Source: Saksenaea vasiformis B4078
Lineage: Eukaryota; Mucoromycota; Mucoromycetes; Mucorales; Saksenaeaceae
Assembly (NCBI GenBank): GCA_000697055.1
Contig: JNDT01000583.1
Span: 1 to 24,637, forward strand
Reading direction: 5' to 3'
Length of the DNA stretch: 24,637 nucleotides
In this document: piece after piece, positions 18,401-24,637 of the stretch
Numbering within the stretch: the first letter of the stretch is position 1
Layout of the letters: every line of letters starts with the position of its first letter
The notes under the pieces: generated by a model
Seen by the model: only the letters and a program-made list of their open reading frames with translations
What the model was told of the DNA's origin: nothing
Databases searched by the model: none
Position numbers and translations under genes: made by a program

Positions 18401-19326
18401 AATGATATCCCTGCAAGACACGATATCTGGAGATCTCCCTTCGAAACTTGCAACTTGCTCAGGTACTATCGCAGCTGCTTCATCAATGGTAGGCAGGTTT
18501 TCTGTACGCCCATCTGGACCTTGAATTAGTCGCATATTCATCGATGGGCTGATGACAGTGTGCATAGCGTTTCCTGTCTGATATCGATTGTCATGCTGCT
18601 TCAAGACTTCAAATGCCGTCTTCTAGACACGAATGAAACGATTGTTGATTTCGTACGACAACTCCATTAAACGTCAAATAATCTCAACATCTAGCTCTGC
18701 GTAATGCGCGGAACGGATAATGCTCCATGGACTTGAAAAACAACGGGTCGCAGCTATCATTCAAGGAAGTTTCGAATTGGCAAACACAAGAGATCTAAAT
18801 GCGAACGCTGCATTAAACCTCCGTATATGCTTCAGAAAATGAGACGGAAGCGGATGTCTTCCATCATATAGACTTTTAAGGTACTCTGGAGCATCTTGGA
18901 GCAAACCAAGGCTCACGGCATTCCTCTTGCAGCAGCTCTCAAATCTCGGTTCTCTGTCCGAAGATCTGCAATCACGTTCAGCAAGCCAATGGAAAGCATG
19001 GCAGTCGGGACATTCAATGTTCATGCACCCAAGTTCAAAGGCCTTCAGATTTCCTAGCCGAGACCTGTATGCCAAGGAAAACCGACGACGCCGTGCCCCG
19101 GAGTTTACGAGTGCTCAATTTCTCTGAAGTTGCTCTCAGAAGCAATATGAGGATTGCTACTCAATGTGAAGCACATGTAGCAGTAAGTAGCGCTGTTGAT
19201 GTAGCTTATGGCCTTGGAGGTCTCTGACCCGCGACGACGACGTTGAGGTTGAGGACGTGAAGAATCTAGGTGTCGTTCAATTTCTTCTATTTGACGCTTG
19301 CGATAGTGCCAACCGCGGCTGCGCAA
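15441..19326 (-). pseudogene. Helitron Rep-helicase (RepHel), degraded
   Basis: Rolling-circle transposon protein in pieces, read right to left. An N-terminal zinc-like segment, GCMNIECPDCHAFHW, and IRRFNAAFAF lie at 18.8-19.1 kb. MPLHYVLLFP is near 18.3 kb. The Helitron_like_N block YNGLADVLVQDD, GRRFVLPSS and LFITFTANP spans 17.85-18.1 kb. The HUH nickase motif LPHVHILLFL has HVH at 17672-17680. YKAHINVEVC and the Y2 region lie at 17.2-17.3 kb, and GERYYLRML and VPGPSSFEDL at 16.55-16.6 kb. The helicase follows: LNSDQRLAIDAIV near 16.0 kb, a Walker A GTGK near 15.91 kb, SSGIAALLLPGGRT near 15.83 kb, motif II with DE near 15.69 kb, and SPVVRGN near 15.55 kb. Many stops (18212, 17930, 17825, 17218, 15692 among them) and frameshifts kill it. 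The helicase C-terminus is lost at the DIRS-like junction. No Helitron termini were identified. Confidence 0.85.
16742..17025. other. Unmatched insert inside the Helitron pseudogene
   Basis: Helitron-like coding resumes at TTLMAYLD (about 16,710-16,735) after stopping at LPGKQPVF (about 17,035-17,055). Family proteins have only a short linker between these blocks, whereas here about 280 AT-rich bases with stops in every frame intervene. Near its ends lie imperfect direct repeats, TGCATCTTGCAAGGTATA (16778-16795) and TGCATCTTGTGCAAGCGATA (16951-16970). It could be a small insertion or a divergent linker. Confidence 0.35.
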
Positions 19327-20177
19327 TCGGCATGGATAGCATGTCTTTTTATTGTTACCATCTGATGGTGATAATAGTCGTTAGTATTTAATTTCAGAAT
19401 TTCGTGGGGCACTCCCTTGGGCACTCCTCCGCAATAGTTAGAGTTTCTTTAGAACTTCATACATTTGCAAGTCGTTCAACAATCTGCTATACCGGACGGG
19501 AAAATGAACGAACGAAAATTGTTTACCAGAGCGCAGCGGAGGTCCAAGCAGTTTTTGGAGTGAACTTCTCTCAGTACCTAAAGGCACTGATCGAGCATTA
19601 TCAATTAAAAGATATATTATTCACTGGCTCCTTCTCTGTCTTTTTTTTATTATTTCCCCGTACAACGATTGCTATTGAGCGAAGCTAAAGTGGCAGCTAC
19701 CACTGTGATAAAAGATAGCTGATATTTTATTTAGTGTTTTTATCGAGTAGTATCTTTTTCTCTTCATCCAATAACGACCTCTAAGATCATCTTGTTTTTT
19801 CTTATTGGTTGTACCCAGCCAATATACGAAAGAAAGCACCGTGAGATTAATCGAGAGAACTCTGTTAAGATTGTTGGTGGTAGAGGCAGATGATAAGCAG
19901 ACATAAGAGGCCGGACACAGCAGAGTGCTTGATGAGTAGATCATCTTTTTCATCATTCTCTTTCCGTTTTTTTTTCAATCATTGGAGATAAAAGCGGGTG
20001 ATGACATCTATTTGCGCAAGTAAAAGCTCTTTGATGTCATCAGGACCAGTGACTCGTAACATTATTTCTGACAGCCGTAATTGACAACATTTCCAACAGC
20101 TCCGGAATAAACCTTTCTTCATCTTATTGTTATCCTATCCATCAAAACCACGTGTATACCTTTTTATTTTCTTTTCC
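19327..20177. other. Intergenic region between Helitron and Fanzor-like blocks
   Basis: No recognised gene. A plus-strand frame (19404-19688, GTG start) contains QAVFGVNFSQYLKALIEHY but no known domain. An inverted repeat, TGATGACATC at 19999-20008 and GATGTCATCA at 20033-20042 with a 24-nt spacer, lies about 140 bases before the next frame. It could be a transposon subterminal hairpin or a regulatory dyad. Both flanking coding blocks are transcribed away from this region, so it would hold both promoters. Confidence 0.4.
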
Positions 20178-20711
20178 ATGGATCACAGTTCGTACGACTA
20201 TTTTATAATCGATTATGGGTGGTGTGCAGAAGCAGAACGCGTATTTGGATATACAGAAACTCCAGATCCTTTGATGGTGGTATTTACTGAAAAGATCGAG
20301 GAAGCCTACCAAGCTAGTAGACGGTGTCCGCTAGCAAACGAAAGTACGAGAGATGCTTTGAAAAAATTGCAACATTATGGCTTGGTGTTCGACAACTCAC
20401 CCAACGATGTCGCCTTTGACGTACTTTCTGCACTGACTTCTGGTACCCACGACTTCGCGCTGAAATTTGACGCCACTCTCGAACCAATTCCAATCACTGA
20501 ACCGCACTTGCTGTTGTATTTGATAGCAAATCATTCCAATCTCCAAATATACTTGTTTTCCAGTCGCGCAAAGACCATCAAATATGGCAGCGGACCAATC
20601 GCAGTAGCTTTGTTTCACGATATATCGTCCTATGAAAGTACATCGTCCTTTTATGCACTACGTGGTGGGACGAAGAGAAAGCAGACAGTAAACGAACGCA
20701 TAATCCAGTAA
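20178..20711 (+). CDS. Unrecognised 177-residue protein
   Basis: A single uninterrupted frame starting at ATG 20178 (MDHSSYDYFIIDYGW) and ending at TAA 20709-20711. The frame is open from 20127 but only with a TTG start. The product is acidic, soluble-looking and lacks an obvious signal peptide or membrane segment. It has a hydrophobic beta-rich second half (LLLYLIANHSNLQIYLFSS, then YGSGPIAVALFHD). That second half faintly recalls the C-terminal strands of OTU-type cysteine proteases, which some Helitrons carry, but no catalytic Cys or His arrangement is visible, so I do not assign it. It lies 112 bases upstream of, and on the same strand as, the Fanzor-like pseudogene. It could be cargo of the same element or an upstream exon. 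Confidence 0.4.
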   Translation: MDHSSYDYFIIDYGWCAEAERVFGYTETPDPLMVVFTEKIEEAYQASRRCPLANESTRDALKKLQHYGLVFDNSPNDVAFDVLSALTSGTHDFALKFDATLEPIPITEPHLLLYLIANHSNLQIYLFSSRAKTIKYGSGPIAVALFHDISSYESTSSFYALRGGTKRKQTVNERIIQ

Positions 20712-22019
20712 TCCCTTCGAATATCCCAGTGGCAAATTTACGCGATACCCAAAAAGGGAAAAAAAAAGAAAGCAAACAGAATTGCTTCAGACAGACGTTT
20801 GCGAAGATATACTCTATGTATCCATGAAGAGTCGACTGGAAGAGGAAATACGGAAAAGACCCAACGAAGAAAATTACGGTACTATATGGGTTAGCGTCAT
20901 TAGTATCGAAAGACTGCCGAGGGGAGTACTTCCCAAAGCTATAGAGATTGCAAAGCATACGCAAGACTTGAGCGTCACCGTTCCACAGATCAAGAGCACA
21001 TTAGCAACAATAAACTACAACTACCTTGAGCGATGGCAGCATGTGTCGTGGAGAACTTTCAAGACACGTATCAATGGGTACGAAAAGACGCTTCTGAAGG
21101 AAGCACATCCCAGCAAAGGATAAGAAGGGAAAGAAGAAAGCAGAAAAGGCCAGCGAACTTCAGCCAAAGTACAAAACCTGCACTGTACCTGTGACGCAGA
21201 TCTTTCGCGAAGATCTTTCTAAAGAAGCAAGGGAAAGATTTTCAGCTATAATACTCGAAACTTCGATCGAGTTGACAAATGACATTTCAGAGCTGTCTAT
21301 GATAGCTTACTTGAGTCTATTGCAGTATTCCCGTAAAGGCTTTCCTTCTGTACGAATCGACACAGGTAGCAGAAAGGAATTTGACATGTCATCTGTATTT
21401 CCGAAAGAATTTGTCAAGCGAAACACAAATAGTACCAACAATGTAGTACTACCACTAGATCCTGGACTACAGAACCATCTGACAGTAACGAAAGGCAAGG
21501 CCGATGACGCTTACAATTTCCTTTCGCAGAATCATCTGCAATTTCTCCATTCATATTTCATGACGCGCAGCAGGTACCACCTCAACAAGCACCACAGTTG
21601 GACGCAATTATGCAAAAGTTTGGGTGAAATCAACATCGCTCCACCGCCACAAAAAAATATCTACAACGGTTGTAACCGCAATCCGAGAATACGCCACTAA
21701 TGTGAAAAACATGTGGGGAGGAAGCGTCTTTCATAAGACTTTGGAGCACGTGCGCCGGGTACTCCCCCGGATCCATCTTGCGCCCAATCGTGAAGCGAAA
21801 TGGATTGCATACCGTGCTAAACTGACTGAGGAAAGAAACGCACGCAAAGGTGAGAAGTGTGAAGTACCTGCTACGCCAAGTAAAGAGAGGCGCAAGCGAG
21901 AAATACGGAAAGGAATGAAAGAGTTGGCTGCTGGCTTACAAACAAGCCATGAAGGGAAGACGGAAAGGTCACTCGAAAGGATCTATACGTTTGGCACGTT
22001 GTTACATACAGTTTAAGAG

Positions 22020-22075
22020 GTATGTATAAAGAAACTACGACGCAGCTACAACTAATGTGATGATTTTATCATCAG
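22020..22075 (+). other. Candidate intron in the Fanzor-like gene
   Basis: A GTATGT donor, an ACTAAT branch site and an ATCAG acceptor bound 56 nt. The downstream exon (22076-22162, frame 2) would join in phase 0 to frame 3 upstream, but frame 3 has a TAA at 22014-22016, one codon before the donor. Joining to frame 1 upstream instead avoids that stop but changes the downstream frame. Confidence 0.5.
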
Positions 22076-22162
22076 GATGCCGCGATTTGCGAAGTTCCTG
22101 AACCTGAGAGGAACTCCGAGGGTAGTAGCAAAGTCCACTCGAATGACACGGAAGATATCCAG

Positions 22163-22223
22163 GTTGGTCATCTCTAGAGGAAAGACACAATTGTAGCTAA
22201 CTTAAGTTTATCGGGTCTGATAG
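22163..22223 (+). other. Candidate intron in the Fanzor-like gene
   Basis: A GTTGGT donor, a GCTAAC branch site and a GATAG acceptor bound 61 nt. Removal joins frame 2 (ending NDTEDIQ) to frame 3 (VHVRVIALLDKD) in phase 0 and removes in-frame stops. The donor is weaker than the consensus. Confidence 0.5.
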
Positions 22224-23763
22224 GTACATGTCCGTGTTATTGCTCTACTAGATAAAGACTTGACTAATGGCGAAATTGCGAATATCTGTGAGGAATGAGT
22301 GGAACCCGCTGAGGAAGAGGGAGAGGAGGAAGAGGAAGAGGAAGAGAAGGCGGTGGAAAAACAAGTTAAAGAACATTCACGCGCAAGGCTCCACGTATTG
22401 AAAGCAATTATGAAACAACTTCTACTGTCCTCAGAATTTGAAGGCGATGTGACAGACAAGCATATGCAAGATGCGGCACATACAAAGGACTTGACAGCTA
22501 TAGAAGTCGAAGTAATTAAGGATCTCGCCAATAAGCTGCGGCCTTATCTGCCGAGAAAGATTGAGGATGGGTTCTTTGATCACTCCTTACTGCAAGCGCC
22601 ATTCGTATTCATCGGAAATGCTATCTTACGAGCAGCAGGATACGAACATTTCTGTCAAGCAATGGTTCCAACCATATCGCCAGCGTCAATCCATAGCTTG
22701 CACTTAGATGAATCATCCATATATGAGATTTTCTGCGGAGAAGGTAGCTTCGAAGTTTGTGAACGAGAAGGCAACCCCATCACGTCGGTTCACGAAGCGC
22801 GTATCAAGAAGGAAGTAATGCTATATAGCTTTTTTGACCAAAGCAAAATTGAAGTAGTATGCCGAGCGCATGGATTAGAATTTGTGCATCGACTAACAAT
22901 CACTACTTCTGGTACAGCGATCCTCGATGGACAAGTAGTCACTACGGGACGGCAGCCAGTCTCTTCCAAGTACGATGAAGGACGAAAGACGAAATGGTCA
23001 AAACGTGAAAGAATCGACCACAACTTCTCGAAGGAAGCCATCGAAGAGCGTATTGAAGCAGTCAATGAACGAATCAAACATATGCAAGCAATTATTCGTA
23101 GCGAAAATAAGACATTACAAACGAATACTCGCATGGTGCACGAAATGAAGAACGAGTATAATAACTCGCGTTTGGAAGGCCGTTCGCCCAGAAGAGATGA
23201 ATCTGATCGATTGGCCAGTGCGCGACAGGCGCGGAACGATCAACGGTTGTCGCTGTTAAAAAGCCAAAAAGAGTTAGCAAATCTCAAACAAGACAGATAA
23301 TTTTTGAATAAGGTGAGTACAAACGCGCAGGAGCAAGTGCAGCAATTATTCATTGGTTCGAAAGATAAAGCCCCAACCAAAAGATCCTGGTCCGCCAAAG
23401 GAGCCACCAAAAATGACTATGCCAACCTCGTGGGATAATCCACGCTGCTGTGATTCCGTTGAACGTCTAGATATCAGCAATCTATTGGCAGAAAGTGATG
23501 ATAAGAGATCATTGACGTTTACCGGTACCGACTATGGAATCTGCACGATGTCGGTAACCGTACCGCTGACAACAGAGAAATACATATTTCATATGGATCT
23601 CTACAACAAGTACAGTGCTCTGGAAAAGTTGGACGATACACAGCATGTGCCTCTGACCGTAGAAGATATGAAAATTCCGCAACCATTTAGGCTGAAGGCC
23701 GAAAGATTGCACGAGATAGCTTTCACAAGGAAGCACGCTCGAAATTGTGAGCGAAGAAAAAAG

Positions 23764-23836
23764 GTCAGTTACAGCGTGACCGATCGTGACACTGATGGTT
23801 CTGTTAGCTTAATCAATCTTTCTAAATATTGAATAG
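23764..23836 (+). other. Candidate intron in the Fanzor-like gene
   Basis: A GTCAGT donor and an AATAG acceptor bound 73 nt containing an in-frame stop (TGA 23830-23832). Removal joins CERRKK to DLGKFPLESTT in phase 0, between the RuvC-I Asp and the Lys/Arg-rich helical region, giving a continuous protein. This is the best supported of the three introns. Confidence 0.6.
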
Positions 23837-24637
23837 GATTTGGGAAAATTTCCTTTGGAATCTACCACAGCAGATGACGTTCTTGCTGCACAGAAGGTAA
23901 GAGATTGTGCTCCATTTATTAGGAAACTCACTGTAGGTTTCCAGAAACGTCGTGATGCACGCAAGCCGTTACGTGATTTCTATCGTTCTCGGAGGGCAAA
24001 CCACAAAGCGAGAACTCAACAGCTCCGCAACAAACGGGCGTACGCTATACTTGCATCTAAAGAACGACAATTTGTTAAATCCAGCAATCCTACGTCCTCG
24101 GATATCCTGCCCGTATTTTGCATTGGGACCAGTGGCACAGGAGTGGGGTCAACCATAGGTGGGCATCTAAGACGAGGTGGTAAGAAGATGCGTGAGCAAC
24201 ATCACCGGCACATACCAGTAGCCATGATCAATGAGTTCAGGTCATCAAATACGTATTTTCTGTTACCAACCGACGAAGTCTCCCACGGTACGTCGTCGTA
24301 TCAAAGGTGAAATGAAGAATGTCACTTGTCATGGTGTCCTTCAGTGTTGCAATCGGTTGTGTCCGTCTTTTGCAGCTGGATATACTTGTCGTAATCGAGA
24401 CGATCAAGCGGCATTATCGAGCGCCCTTGCAGGCGCCTCTAATCTTCTGTGCGAAAAACGGGAGACTCTGGAACCATTCCGGCAACATATGACCACCAGT
24501 CACTATAGAACACTGGATCGATCTTATAAGCTGATGATTACCTGCGAAAATACAGTAGGGACTTTTATACACACGCAGTATAGGTTATCATCAATTGATA
24601 TCAACGTGTATTAGGTACATCAACGGCCCCTATTTTC

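Larger units (their letters stand above)
20824..24614 (+). pseudogene. Fanzor-like (eukaryotic TnpB-type) RNA-guided nuclease, broken
   Basis: Fanzors are eukaryotic TnpB relatives that use a guide (omega) RNA to cut DNA with a RuvC fold. The reading path is frame 1 from 20824, frame 2 from about 21,100, frame 3 from about 21,655, then short exons 22076-22162 and 22224 onward, frame 1 from about 23,370 to 23763, and frame 2 from 23837, passing to frame 3 near 24,256. An N-terminal region precedes the D/E-rich run (about 22,299-22,355) and a coiled coil (about 23,040-23,290). The RuvC core has GTDYG with Asp at 23530-23532, GTGVGSTIGGHLRRGG (about 24,130-24,177), NEFRSS with Glu at 24233-24235, CxxxC-type zinc ligands, and RD with Asp at 24399-24401. 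Lesions: shifts near 21,110, 21,651-21,657 (A7), 23,300-23,440 and 24,256; stops at 22014, 22296 and 23298. The match to Fanzor is from recalled family features, not a search. Some breaks could be unrecognised introns or assembly errors. Confidence 0.7.

Noticed and set aside
22208..22531. Minus-strand Ser-rich frame
   Set aside because: It is the complement of the Glu-rich run in the Fanzor-like frame on the plus strand.
23301..23340. Possible intron GTGAGT to GCGCAG in the Fanzor-like gene
   Set aside because: The bounded segment is about 18 nt, far too short for a spliceosomal intron; a nonsense codon plus a later frameshift fits better.

Overview
The window looks like nuclear DNA of an early-diverging fungus, most likely Mucoromycota (Mucorales-like). 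The grounds are short introns (55-73 nt, GTATGT/GTAGGT donors, CTAAC/CTAAT branch sites, TAG/CAG acceptors), a fungal-style B-type cyclin, and decayed Helitron, DIRS-like and Fanzor (eukaryotic TnpB-like) sequences. Such elements are common in that phylum, but the assignment is inference. No rRNA, tRNA or CRISPR array was seen.

Layout. 1-8.8 kb is gene-poor and repeat-like. It holds a MITE-like end at the left edge, long pyrimidine tracts, an exon-like stretch with a mitochondrial-presequence character (about 1.2-1.56 kb), a 13-bp minisatellite (2,962-3,026) and a 439-bp element with 13-bp terminal inverted repeats (5,682-6,120). 8,879-11,632 (+) is one intact, intronless 917-codon frame. Its N-terminal ~190 residues resemble a Ty3-type retrotransposon Gag. 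Residues ~250 to ~730 resemble the capping methyltransferase plus following region of alphavirus-like positive-strand RNA virus replicases. 12,524-14,384 (+) is a five-exon G2/mitotic B-type cyclin, the only clear housekeeping gene. 14.8-15.44 kb (-) is a DIRS-like reverse transcriptase/RNase H remnant abutting the truncated helicase end of a Helitron. 15.44-19.3 kb (-) is the Helitron Rep-helicase pseudogene, riddled with stops and shifts. 20.18-20.71 kb (+) is an unrecognised 177-codon frame. 20.8-24.6 kb (+) is a Fanzor-like RNA-guided nuclease gene with all three RuvC acidic residues still visible but several frameshifts, nonsense codons and a broken zinc-binding motif.

How it fits together. 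The right half is a nest of decayed mobile elements next to a conserved cell-cycle gene. Against that background the Gag plus viral-capping-enzyme frame stands out because it is long and uninterrupted. The most economical reading is an RNA-virus replicase fragment captured in the genome and joined to a retrotransposon Gag, possibly kept for a host use. The Fanzor-like pseudogene lies head-to-head with the Helitron, so it may have been Helitron cargo, but no element ends were found to prove it.
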